Below are positions 1 to 5,263 of a stretch of 5,263 nt of DNA, piece after piece (position 1 is the first letter of the stretch; each line of letters begins with the position of its first letter). The notes under the pieces are model-generated. The model saw nothing but the letters and a program-made list of their open reading frames with translations, ran no database searches and was not told where the DNA came from. The DNA is taken from contig CAZCMD010000253.1 of NCBI GenBank assembly GCA_964499695.1, positions 1-5,263 on the forward strand, in the 5' to 3' direction. Source of the DNA: JAAZBV01 sp964499695. GTDB taxonomy: Bacteria > Desulfobacterota > DSM-4660 > Desulfatiglandales > HGW-15. Made by a program: the position numbers and the translations under genes.

Positions 1-464
1 TCAACCATTGTAAATCCCTTAGTCTCTTCAAGCACCTTATATGCTGTATGAGAAAGCCTGCCCTTTGATGGGTCATTGGTCGAATAGACCTTGAGCGCCC
101 TGTTTTCAGCAAGGTATGATGTAACTGTCCCCTCTTTCTCTTTCAGGTTACCATGAAGTATAGCCAGGTAGTGTTTTTCAGTATCCTCCCAGTTATCCTG
201 TAGAAATCTTTTTGCCTGTTCGCTTTTTGCAAAAACAAGTATGCCTGATGTCTCCCTGTCAAGGCGGTGAACTATATATACCCTGTTCAAGGATTTTGAA
301 TTTCCTTTTCTCACATAATCATTGAGTATAAAGTGTGCTGTCTTTGACTTTTCACGATCAGTGCCGATAGTTAAAAGCCCGACTGGTTTATTTATCACAA
401 TGATATCCCTGTCCTCGTAAAGGATTGAGATACCACCCGGTTCATGTCGCCTTGATTGTTTCAT
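1..464 (-). CDS. RluA-family pseudouridine synthase, C-terminal part beyond window edge
   Basis: This gene starts at ATG (464-462) and runs off the left edge after 154 complete codons. It belongs to the RluA family, whose members convert specific uridines in 23S rRNA or tRNA to pseudouridine. The catalytic motif HRLDRETSG is at residues 66-74, with Asp69 as the expected catalytic aspartate. The preceding stretch YEDRDIIVINKPVGLLT (about 16-32) is the usual first strand and substrate-loop region of the family. There is no N-terminal S4 RNA-binding domain, so it resembles the short RluA/TruC-like members more than RluC or RluD. The missing part should carry the C-terminal GR-hQIR-type strand. 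The start lies 2 bases after the stop of the RlhA-like gene. An in-frame TGA just upstream leaves no other ATG, and an AGGAG (482-478) sits 13 bases away, which is longer than usual, so translation is probably coupled. The family is certain. The exact uridine target is not readable. Confidence 0.9.
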   Translation of the reverse strand, partial: MKQSRRHEPGGISILYEDRDIIVINKPVGLLTIGTDREKSKTAHFILNDYVRKGNSKSLNRVYIVHRLDRETSGILVFAKSEQAKRFLQDNWEDTEKHYLAILHGNLKEKEGTVTSYLAENRALKVYSTNDPSKGRLSHTAYKVLEETKGFTMV

Positions 465-466
465 CT

Positions 467-2332
467 TTATTCACTTACTCCTGATACAACAGGGGCATCA
501 CAGTCAGTAATGATCATCATCCGGCAATTTATACAGTCAAAATCAAGCCGGTAAGTATGCTGCCTGTCGTTTATCCTTAAAGGCCCGATTAGACCTTCGT
601 TCTTCTCTTTTGATCTAAGGCAGGCATCAAGTTCATATCGTAAACAGTACTTTGTGTTCATGACAACCCTGCCCTTTTTTCCAATCTTGCTGTTATTATC
701 ATCTTCAAGGGCCATCTCATTCACAACTGCGCCATGACGACTGTAAAAATCCATTGCCTTTGAATTCAGGACGTTTGCACTGTAATCCAGCCCCTGCTCC
801 GGATATGGAATATTATTGGGAATAACCTGCTGACCTTCAGTGTGAAAGGCTTCAATGCGCGCAAGGGTAAGTTTATTAAGAGCCTTTCTTCGGATATCAT
901 TTATAACACTAAGGGGTATAAAACCAGGCTCATCAGGAGATATGGCAACAGAGGTTGCACGGTAAGGCGTATCCTTTGTCTTTATCAACTGAGCTTCAAT
1001 AGTTGAACGGGCGCGTTCGGTGTTTTTTGCAGGCTCAAATGGGATTGACTCACCGGTCTCAACAGCTATACCATCTTCATCCACAATCTTTAGCCTTATA
1101 CCTGTTTCATCCTGTATAAAATCCATCTCAACCGATATTGTTCTGCATTGAACCGATCCTTTCAGAACCCGTGTATATTCAACATCAAGGTTTCGGTATA
1201 TGGCTGTGCCAACTGAAATATCTGACATGGAATTTGCGAAAACCCTCTCTCCTTCAATCCTATCCACCCTGCAACCGGTCAGCTCATTGTCACGGGTGAA
1301 AAAACATAAACCATCTCCATTTATCAAATTATGACCCTTAATAAGAAAATAATCCTTGCCAGTCTTATCAATTGTTCCTATTAGTTCTCCCATGGATTTT
1401 GGCGAATTAAATGTAGCCATCTTTACACGTTCACCATCAATAAAATAATCTGTAAACCCTCGGTTAAAGCTCTTATAGGGATCAGGTTTAAAGCCAAATG
1501 TACATGCCCCGCTTGAGGCAGGGCGATATCCGGGATTACTTTTAATAAATCCGTCAATTGCCTGCCTGTAAAGAGCCGTGATATTCTTTACATAATCTAT
1601 CTCTTTATACCTGCCCTCTATCTTGAACGAAGTTACACCTGCGGCAATAAGATCGCCTATGGCCTCGATACGATTCATGTCTTTAAGGGAGAGTAGATAC
1701 TTCTCGCGGGCTACTGTATTATGTTCACCATCCGTAAGGGAATACTGGTGACGGCATGGTTGTGCGCAGACACCGCGGTTCCCGCTCCTACCCAATGCAT
1801 ACTGGCTCATATAACACTGGCCGCTGTAAGATACGCAGAGCGCACCGTGAACAAATACCTCAAGCGCCACCTTTGTTTTGTCTCGGATGGCCCTGATCTC
1901 ATTTAATGAAAGCTCCCTTGCAAGTATCACCCTTTTAAAACCGACCTCTTCAAGAAACTGCACCTTTGCAGGAGCGGTATTGTGCATCTGGGTGCTTGCG
2001 ATAAGTGGAACAGGCGGCAGATCAAGTTCAAGGAGCCCCACATCCTGTATGATCAGACCGTCAATGCGGACTTCATAAAGAGACCTTACCAGATCCATTG
2101 CCTGATCCATCTCAGCATCTGTCAGGATTGTGTTCAGCGCGACATACACCTTTGCATTAAACAGGTGGGCGTGCTGAACCAGCACGGTAATATCATCAAT
2201 GCTGTTACCTGCCTGTGCCCTTGCGCTGAATTTTGGCGCACCTATATATACGGCATCAGCACCGTGGTCAATGGCTGCCTTACCTATTTCAGCGGTACCG
2301 GCAGGCGCAAGCAGTTCAAGGGGTGTTTTCAC
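467..2332 (-). CDS. rlhA: Peptidase U32-family protein, RlhA (YdcP)-like 23S rRNA hydroxylation protein
   Basis: This 621-residue protein is close to the length of E. coli RlhA (about 650), which is needed to form 5-hydroxycytidine at C2501 of 23S rRNA using iron and a prephenate-derived pathway. Older annotation calls the family collagenase-like peptidase U32. The opening LELLAPAG and DGADAVYIGAPKFSAR-like block (about 5-38) are typical. The U32 signature is clear: E158-VFVHGALC-VSYSG-QC-YMS. Cys166, Cys173, Cys189 and Cys193 (the last two in NRGVCAQPCR) are the likely Fe-S or metal ligands, and KIEGR follows at 237-241. The middle region (roughly 380-500) corresponds to the DUF3656-like domain of long members. 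The C-terminus adds NTKYCLRYEL and FDCINC with Cys563, 571, 600 and 603. The start is GTG: TAA lies directly upstream in frame, the next in-frame Met is residue 75, and AAGGAA (2346-2341) is 8 bases away. It overlaps the upstream gene by GTGA. RlhA over the tRNA-acting TrhP (YegQ) is favoured by length and the C-terminal domain. The exact substrate is inferred. Confidence 0.87.
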   Translation of the reverse strand: MKTPLELLAPAGTAEIGKAAIDHGADAVYIGAPKFSARAQAGNSIDDITVLVQHAHLFNAKVYVALNTILTDAEMDQAMDLVRSLYEVRIDGLIIQDVGLLELDLPPVPLIASTQMHNTAPAKVQFLEEVGFKRVILARELSLNEIRAIRDKTKVALEVFVHGALCVSYSGQCYMSQYALGRSGNRGVCAQPCRHQYSLTDGEHNTVAREKYLLSLKDMNRIEAIGDLIAAGVTSFKIEGRYKEIDYVKNITALYRQAIDGFIKSNPGYRPASSGACTFGFKPDPYKSFNRGFTDYFIDGERVKMATFNSPKSMGELIGTIDKTGKDYFLIKGHNLINGDGLCFFTRDNELTGCRVDRIEGERVFANSMSDISVGTAIYRNLDVEYTRVLKGSVQCRTISVEMDFIQDETGIRLKIVDEDGIAVETGESIPFEPAKNTERARSTIEAQLIKTKDTPYRATSVAISPDEPGFIPLSVINDIRRKALNKLTLARIEAFHTEGQQVIPNNIPYPEQGLDYSANVLNSKAMDFYSRHGAVVNEMALEDDNNSKIGKKGRVVMNTKYCLRYELDACLRSKEKNEGLIGPLRINDRQHTYRLDFDCINCRMMIITDCDAPVVSGVSE

Positions 2333-2808
2333 TTATGTGATTCCTTATGAGTATCTTCTGCTACCTTATTTATAAAGGTGCTTATATGTTTTTTTGCTTC
2401 GTCTATCCGGCTATATTCAATAACTTCCATATCGGGGCTCCCGCCTATCATTGCCGATAATTTTTTATGTGAACCACTTCGGTATAAACATAAAACCGGT
2501 TTATTAAGACTAACGGCTTGGCCCAGTTCATAACCAACACCGAGAGAGGGCACACTAACCTCAGCAACAACTATGTCACATTGATTCAGCCAGAGTATGT
2601 CGCGATCATGGATATATCTGTCATCAGGTCCGTCATTACCTGCTTCTGTAAGCTCCTGGTCACCAACATGTTCAGTCAGTACCTCTCCTAAAGTGTTAAG
2701 AAAGCTTATCATCTCTGTGTACAGGGCAACATCATCTCTTCCGCCCCTGATCGCCCCTGCAAAATATATCTTTAAAATCTGTTCCATCAAATTTGTATCT
2801 GTAACCAT
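2329..2808 (-). CDS. DNPH1/Rcl-like 2'-deoxynucleoside 5'-phosphate N-hydrolase
   Basis: This 159-residue protein has the nucleoside 2-deoxyribosyltransferase fold and closely resembles DNPH1 (Rcl). That enzyme cleaves the N-glycosidic bond of 2'-deoxynucleoside 5'-monophosphates to free base and deoxyribose 5-phosphate, and in animals removes 5-hydroxymethyl-dUMP. IYFAGAIRGGRDD (14-26) matches the phosphate/sugar-binding first loop, including Tyr15. LTEHVGDQEL (44-53) and IHDRDILWL (66-74) follow. Asp70 and Glu94 are 24 residues apart, the same spacing as the catalytic pair in human and rat enzymes. Ser88 lies in PSLGVGYELG (87-96). No signal peptide or membrane segment is seen, so it is cytoplasmic. 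The start is uncertain: Met1 (2808) and Met8 (2787) both lack a good ribosome-binding site, and Met8 better fits the family's short N-terminus. It is the first gene of the leftward operon. Bacterial homologues are often listed simply as nucleoside 2-deoxyribosyltransferase. Activity on hydroxymethylated nucleotides here is inference. Confidence 0.87.
   Translation of the reverse strand: MVTDTNLMEQILKIYFAGAIRGGRDDVALYTEMISFLNTLGEVLTEHVGDQELTEAGNDGPDDRYIHDRDILWLNQCDIVVAEVSVPSLGVGYELGQAVSLNKPVLCLYRSGSHKKLSAMIGGSPDMEVIEYSRIDEAKKHISTFINKVAEDTHKESHK
2341..2346 (-). promoter_or_regulatory. Ribosome-binding site deciding the GTG start of the RlhA-like gene
   Basis: On the minus strand this reads AAGGAA, 8 bases before the GTG at 2332-2330. 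It lies inside the end of the DNPH1-like gene and supports GTG as the true start, together with the TAA immediately upstream in frame. Confidence 0.65.
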
Positions 2809-2862
2809 ATGACAGGTTATAATTTATGCTTTTTAAATTGAAAGCAATCTATTTGAATTATC

Positions 2863-2931
2863 ACCAAAATGCAACCGGGCTTAAATGTTGATTGGTTTGA
2901 GATGCTATCCTTTAGCCGTAAAGACCATCAA
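2863..2931. other. Two overlapping, mutually exclusive inverted repeats
   Basis: One stem can form between ACCAA (2863-2867) with CAAC (2872-2875) and GTTG (2887-2890) with TTGGT (2892-2896). A second pairs TTGAT (2888-2892) and GGTTT (2894-2898) with AGACC (2922-2926) and ATCAA (2927-2931), around a small inner stem GCTA/TAGC (2904-2907 with 2913-2916). Both use 2888-2896, so only one can form at a time. The larger stem includes a T-G pair that is a wobble only in plus-strand RNA. If the leftward promoter at 2967-2975 is real, both stems lie in the untranslated leader of the leftward operon. They also lie about 105-175 bases upstream of the predicted sigma-54 start, where activator sites would be expected. 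No known riboswitch family was recognised. Confidence 0.3.
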
Positions 2932-2966
2932 ATATTATTTTTCGATATTATGAAAAGATTGCCCAA

Positions 2967-2993
2967 TTTATAACATATTGTTTTTTATCACAA
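2967..2993 (-). promoter_or_regulatory. Candidate sigma-70 extended -10 promoter for the leftward operon
   Basis: On the minus strand 2975-2967 reads TGTTATAAA, an extended -10 (TGn followed by TATAAA). A partial -35 TTGTGA sits at 2993-2988 with a short 15-base spacer. Transcription would start near 2960, giving a leader of about 150 bases before the DNPH1-like gene. An inverted repeat ATATTG-N10-CAATAT (2975-2996) covers the spacer and -35 and could be an operator. The -35 spacing is poor, so this is tentative. Confidence 0.35.
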
Positions 2994-3009
2994 TATTCAG
3001 TTTACCTTT

Positions 3010-3026
3010 TTGGCATGAGTCATGCT
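3010..3026 (+). promoter_or_regulatory. Sigma-54 (RpoN) -24/-12 promoter for the transporter genes
   Basis: The sequence TTGGCATGAGTCATGCT has the invariant GG (3012-3013), exactly 10 bases, then GC (3024-3025). It matches the known consensus YTGGCAYR-N4-TTGCW except for A in place of the first T of TTGC. It points toward the adaptor gene, and transcription would start about 12 bases after the GC, near 3037. Sigma-54 promoters need an ATP-hydrolysing activator bound upstream, so the genes to the right are probably switched on by a signal-dependent regulator encoded elsewhere. The leader would be about 250 bases, longer than usual. Confidence 0.6.
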
Positions 3027-3076
3027 TTATCAGAAGCAAAACAATTCTAATGATTTTTTAAGATTTATATGATATT

Positions 3077-3111
3077 CGGAGCAAAATTCTCAATAGCTGC
3101 CGGAACAAAAT
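3077..3111. repeat. Short direct repeat CGGA(G/A)CAAAAT
   Basis: CGGAGCAAAAT (3077-3087) and CGGAACAAAAT (3101-3111) are identical at 10 of 11 positions and start 24 bases apart. Both lie in the predicted leader of the transporter mRNA. The second copy is followed by TTCCG (3116-3120), which can pair with its CGGAA. They may be regulator-binding sites or chance repeats in AT-rich DNA. Confidence 0.3.
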
Positions 3112-3205
3112 CATATTCCGCATGTCTATTTAAGAAAAAGTCTTTTTGCTTCCTTGTTTTTTGTTTCAAGTTTTTTGCATTATTAAATAAGAGCCATTCC
3201 CTTTG

Positions 3206-3292
3206 ATGTTATGTAACTTTGGCAATGGATCAAATGTGTATATATTCAACCCTTCTGAATTATCATTGGAGACTGAGGAATCATATGGATAG
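3206..3292 (+). CDS. Possible 28-codon upstream ORF overlapping the adaptor start
   Basis: ATG at 3206 opens a 28-codon frame that ends at TAG (3290-3292), 8 bases overlapping the start of the adaptor gene (ATG 3285). The overlap would allow ribosomes finishing the small ORF to restart at the adaptor. The peptide begins MLCNFGNG and ends TEESYG. It has no membrane segment, no run of one regulatory amino acid and no recognised motif. There is no good ribosome-binding site before its ATG, so it may not be translated at all. Confidence 0.2.
   Translation: MLCNFGNGSNVYIFNPSELSLETEESYG
3275..3280 (+). promoter_or_regulatory. Ribosome-binding site deciding the adaptor start
   Basis: GAGGAA lies 4 bases before the ATG at 3285, with the GAGG core 6 bases away. 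This favours ATG 3285 over an in-frame TTG at 3219 that would add 22 residues and has no ribosome-binding site. Confidence 0.7.
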
Positions 3293-4559
3293 AGCGATTG
3301 AAAAGAAGCAGTGGACGCCTAAAAAACTGATTTTTATTTTTTGTATCTGCGCGATTATCATCTTTCTGGGGTATCTTATAATATCACGTTCAGGGACAAC
3401 AAGACTCACTGTTGACCCCACCAGGATGACCATATCAGAGGTCCAATATGGTGAATTCCGGGAATACTACCCCTTTGACGGTCAGGTGATTCCATTAACC
3501 TCTGTATACCTTGATGTAGATCAGGGAGGAAAGGTCGAAGAACTTTATGTTGAAGGAGGTAAACCTATAGAGAAGGGAGACCTTATCCTGAGATTTTCAA
3601 ATAATACTGTCCAGTTGACTCTCATTCAAACGGAGACCGCTCTGTTTGAAAACCTTGATCGCCAGCAAAACACCCAGCTTCTACTGGCCAAGGATAAACT
3701 CACCAGAAAAGAGCAACTGCTGAGTTTGAATTATGAAATAATCAAGCTTGAAAAACAGTATAACCGTTACAAAGTATTAAAGACCGAAGATATTGCGATA
3801 TCTGAAGAACAGTATGAGACAGTTGCGGATCAACTGGAATATCAAAAGGCTAATAGAGAACTCCTCAAGGAACGAATAAAGCAGGAAGACATCATGAGTG
3901 ATAAGCAACTGGGGCAGGCAGAGAAGGCAATAGAACGTATCAATCTCAGCCTTGATATACTTTCCAAACAGATAGAGAGCATGGTAGTCCGTGCACCCAT
4001 CTCAGGACACCTCTCAAGCATAAGCGCAGAGATCGGTCAACAAATCAATCCGGGCATGCGTATCGGGCAGATAGACATCCTCGATAAATTCAAGATCAGG
4101 GCAGGCGTGGATCAGTATTACAACTCGAAGGTAACTGTTGGGACAAAAGGCAAATTCACCCTGGATGATAAAAGTTATGCAGTTGAGGTCATTAAAATTT
4201 ATCCTGAGGTGATCAACAATTTATTCAATGTGGATATGGCATTTTCAGATGAACCGCCCGCAGGGATCAAACGCGGACAGACACTTACTGTAGAATTAAC
4301 CTTCAGCGAGGCAGAAAGAAGGCTTATGGTAACAAAAGGCGGTTTTTTTCAGGAGACAGGAGGCCGCTGGGTATACATGGTATCGCAGGATGGTACAAAT
4401 GCCAAACGTATTGATATACGCCTGGGCCGCCAGAATCCGCGGTATGTTGAGGTATTGGAAGGGTTAAAGGAAGGCGACATGGTAGTTACATCAGGTTATG
4501 ACACATTCAAGGAAGCTGACACTTTGATATTTAAAGAGCCTATTAATCTTGCTCAGTAA
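3285..4559 (+). CDS. MacA/HlyD-type periplasmic adaptor (membrane fusion protein) of an ABC exporter
   Basis: This 424-residue protein is the adaptor that links an inner-membrane MacB-like ABC transporter to an outer-membrane channel. A basic N-terminus (MDRAIEKKQWTPKK) precedes one hydrophobic helix (about 15-33), which anchors it in the inner membrane with the rest in the periplasm. There is no lipobox. The first lipoyl half is at about 72-104 (GGKVEELYVEGGKPIEKGD) and the second at 234-264 (VVRAPISGHLSSIS, then GQQINPGM). Between them, about 107-232 is rich in K, E, Q and L and should form the alpha-helical coiled-coil hairpin that contacts the outer-membrane partner. A beta-barrel domain (about 267-345) and a membrane-proximal domain (about 346-420, ending LKEGDMVVTSG) follow. 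The ATPase gene follows after 33 bases. The start was chosen from GAGGAA. An in-frame extension to TTG 3219 would add 22 residues with no family support. The substrate is unknown; antibiotics, peptides, lipids or siderophores are all possible for this family. Confidence 0.88.
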   Translation: MDRAIEKKQWTPKKLIFIFCICAIIIFLGYLIISRSGTTRLTVDPTRMTISEVQYGEFREYYPFDGQVIPLTSVYLDVDQGGKVEELYVEGGKPIEKGDLILRFSNNTVQLTLIQTETALFENLDRQQNTQLLLAKDKLTRKEQLLSLNYEIIKLEKQYNRYKVLKTEDIAISEEQYETVADQLEYQKANRELLKERIKQEDIMSDKQLGQAEKAIERINLSLDILSKQIESMVVRAPISGHLSSISAEIGQQINPGMRIGQIDILDKFKIRAGVDQYYNSKVTVGTKGKFTLDDKSYAVEVIKIYPEVINNLFNVDMAFSDEPPAGIKRGQTLTVELTFSEAERRLMVTKGGFFQETGGRWVYMVSQDGTNAKRIDIRLGRQNPRYVEVLEGLKEGDMVVTSGYDTFKEADTLIFKEPINLAQ

Positions 4560-4576
4560 ATATCGCTTATAAACTA

Positions 4577-4585
4577 AAAGGAGGG
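4577..4585 (+). promoter_or_regulatory. Very strong ribosome-binding site for the ABC ATPase
   Basis: AAAGGAGGG contains the complete AAGGAGG Shine-Dalgarno core, with AGGAGG ending 8 bases before ATG 4593. It is much stronger than any other site in the window and suggests the ATPase is translated well, independently of the adaptor. Confidence 0.8.
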
Positions 4586-4592
4586 TATTCTA

Positions 4593-5261
4593 ATGATTAT
4601 TGAAACCAGTAAATTGACAAAGACTTATCGCACAGATGAAGTGGAGACAACGGCTCTTGACGCAATTGAGTTTAACCTTAAAGAGGGAGAATTTGTATCG
4701 GTCATGGGGCCATCCGGCTGCGGCAAGTCAACGCTTCTCCATATCCTGGGGTTGATCGATAATCCAACTGAAGGAAGTTACCGGTTTTTGGGAGAAGAGG
4801 TATCAAAGTATTCTGAATCAAAAAGGGCTTCACTCCGCAAAGCAAACATAGGGTTTGTATTCCAGAGTTTTAATCTGATAGATGAGCTTACAGTGTATGA
4901 GAATGTAGAACTTCCGTTGATCTATCTTAAAACCCCCGCCAATGAAAGAAAAGCCAAGGTAGACAAGGTACTTGAGAAACTGGACATGGCGCATCGCGGC
5001 AAGCACTTTCCGAGGCAGCTATCGGGCGGTCAGCAGCAGAGGGCGGCAGTTGCCAGGGCTATAGTCAATCAACCAAATCTGATACTGGCAGATGAGCCGA
5101 CCGGTAACCTGGATTCAAAAAACAGCATTGAAGTAATGAACATGATGAAAGGCTTAAACGAAGAAGGCACCACCATCCTGATGGTGACCCACTCAGAGGA
5201 AATGGCTAAATACAGCGGCAGTGTAATTCAATTACTGGATGGCAAAGTCGTTTCACAATAA
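4593..5261 (+). CDS. MacB/LolD-type ABC transporter ATP-binding protein
   Basis: This complete 222-residue protein is the cytoplasmic ATPase of a MacB/LolD-class (type VII, mechanotransmission) ABC system. ATP hydrolysis drives FtsX-like permeases that push substrate through the periplasmic adaptor. All motifs are intact: Walker A GPSGCGKST (39-47), Q-loop Gln91 in FVFQSFNLIDELT, signature LSGGQQQR (143-150), Walker B LILADEP (163-169) with catalytic Glu168, D-loop GNLDS (171-175) and switch His200 in MVTHS. The FNLIDELTVYENVELPL stretch after the Q-loop is typical of the MacB/LolD group. The length is that of a stand-alone ATPase: unlike E. coli MacB it is not fused to its permease, so separate FtsX-like permease genes are expected after 5263. 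It sits 33 bases after the adaptor gene, surely in the same operon. LolD-type lipoprotein release is less likely because LolD partners have no HlyD-type adaptor. Confidence 0.95.
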   Translation: MIIETSKLTKTYRTDEVETTALDAIEFNLKEGEFVSVMGPSGCGKSTLLHILGLIDNPTEGSYRFLGEEVSKYSESKRASLRKANIGFVFQSFNLIDELTVYENVELPLIYLKTPANERKAKVDKVLEKLDMAHRGKHFPRQLSGGQQQRAAVARAIVNQPNLILADEPTGNLDSKNSIEVMNMMKGLNEEGTTILMVTHSEEMAKYSGSVIQLLDGKVVSQ

Positions 5262-5263
5262 AC

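Larger units (their letters stand above)
2809..3284. other. AT-rich divergent intergenic region
   Basis: About 475 bases separate the leftward operon from the rightward transporter genes. It is clearly richer in A and T than the flanking genes. I see no tRNA, no insertion sequence, no CRISPR repeat and no strong terminator. It holds a sigma-54 promoter reading right (3010-3026), a possible extended -10 promoter reading left (2967-2975), inverted repeats at 2863-2896, 2888-2931 and 2975-2996, a short direct repeat (3077-3087 and 3101-3111), T-tracts at 3143-3176 and a possible 28-codon ORF ending just inside the adaptor gene. Confidence 0.8.

Noticed and set aside
1982..2350. 122-codon plus-strand ORF, with other plus-strand ORFs at 1721-1906, 1878-2078 and 2597-2812
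   Set aside because: They lie antisense to the well-supported RlhA-like and DNPH1-like genes. Their translations show no recognisable family and they have no independent support.
2810..2866. Other leftward -35/-10 pairs close to the DNPH1-like gene (for example TTTCAA-N16-TATAAC)
   Set aside because: The -35 elements match 3 of 6 bases or fewer, and this one would place the transcription start at or within the start codon region. None was better than the extended -10 at 2967-2975.
3013..3025. Near-perfect palindrome GCATGA-G-TCATGC, at first read as a repressor operator or weak terminator
   Set aside because: It falls exactly within a GG-N10-GC sigma-54 promoter, which explains most of its bases. 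As RNA it would have only a 4-5 bp stem and no proper U-run.
3045..3073. Possible sigma-70 promoter TTCTAA-N17-TATGAT reading toward the adaptor
   Set aside because: The -10 is good, but the -35 matches only 3 of 6 bases. In AT-rich DNA this is expected by chance, and the sigma-54 element is far better.
3132..3150. AAGAAAAAGTCTTTTTGCTT as an intrinsic terminator
   Set aside because: The symmetry is centred on a single base, so an RNA hairpin would lose its only G-C pair to the loop and keep only a few A-U pairs. That is too weak for termination.
3219..3284. Adaptor start at TTG 3219 giving 22 extra residues
   Set aside because: No ribosome-binding site precedes the TTG. ATG 3285 has GAGGAA at proper spacing, and the membrane anchor then sits at the normal distance from the N-terminus.

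Overview
The window holds two divergent gene groups separated by an AT-rich intergenic region of about 475 bases. The genes suggest a Gram-negative bacterium of moderate GC content. There is a membrane-anchored MacA/HlyD-type adaptor, which normally works with an outer-membrane partner, and a good sigma-54 (-24/-12) promoter. A Desulfobacterota-like or Bacteroidota-related lineage would fit, but this is inference from gene types and not proof.

Left half (1-2808, minus strand): a tightly packed three-gene run, transcribed right to left. First is a DNPH1/Rcl-like 2'-deoxynucleoside 5'-phosphate N-hydrolase (2329-2808). Next is a long U32-family protein of the RlhA (YdcP) type (467-2332), which in E. 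coli hydroxylates 23S rRNA. Last is a RluA-family pseudouridine synthase (1-464) cut by the window edge. The first two overlap by 4 bases (GTGA) and the last two are 2 bases apart, so they are almost certainly one operon. The common theme is modified pyrimidines: two RNA-modifying enzymes and one nucleotide-cleaning enzyme.

Middle (2809-3284): no protein gene longer than a possible 28-codon upstream ORF. The most convincing signal is a sigma-54 promoter reading rightward at 3010-3026 (GG-N10-GC with TTGGCA). A weaker extended -10 element for the leftward operon lies at 2967-2975, and several inverted repeats are present. The sigma-54 promoter implies a leader of roughly 250 bases ahead of the transporter genes, containing T-tracts, a short direct repeat and the small ORF.

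Right half (3285-5261, plus strand): a 424-residue periplasmic adaptor with one N-terminal membrane anchor, followed after 33 bases by a complete 222-residue MacB/LolD-type ABC ATPase. The FtsX-like permease(s) needed to complete the transporter are expected just past the right edge. The substrate cannot be read from the sequence. Activator-dependent sigma-54 control suggests the pump is induced by a signal instead of being constitutive.

I found no clearly new biological system. The points most worth a second look are the sigma-54 control of the export cassette with its long leader, and the DNPH1-RlhA-RluA gene cluster.
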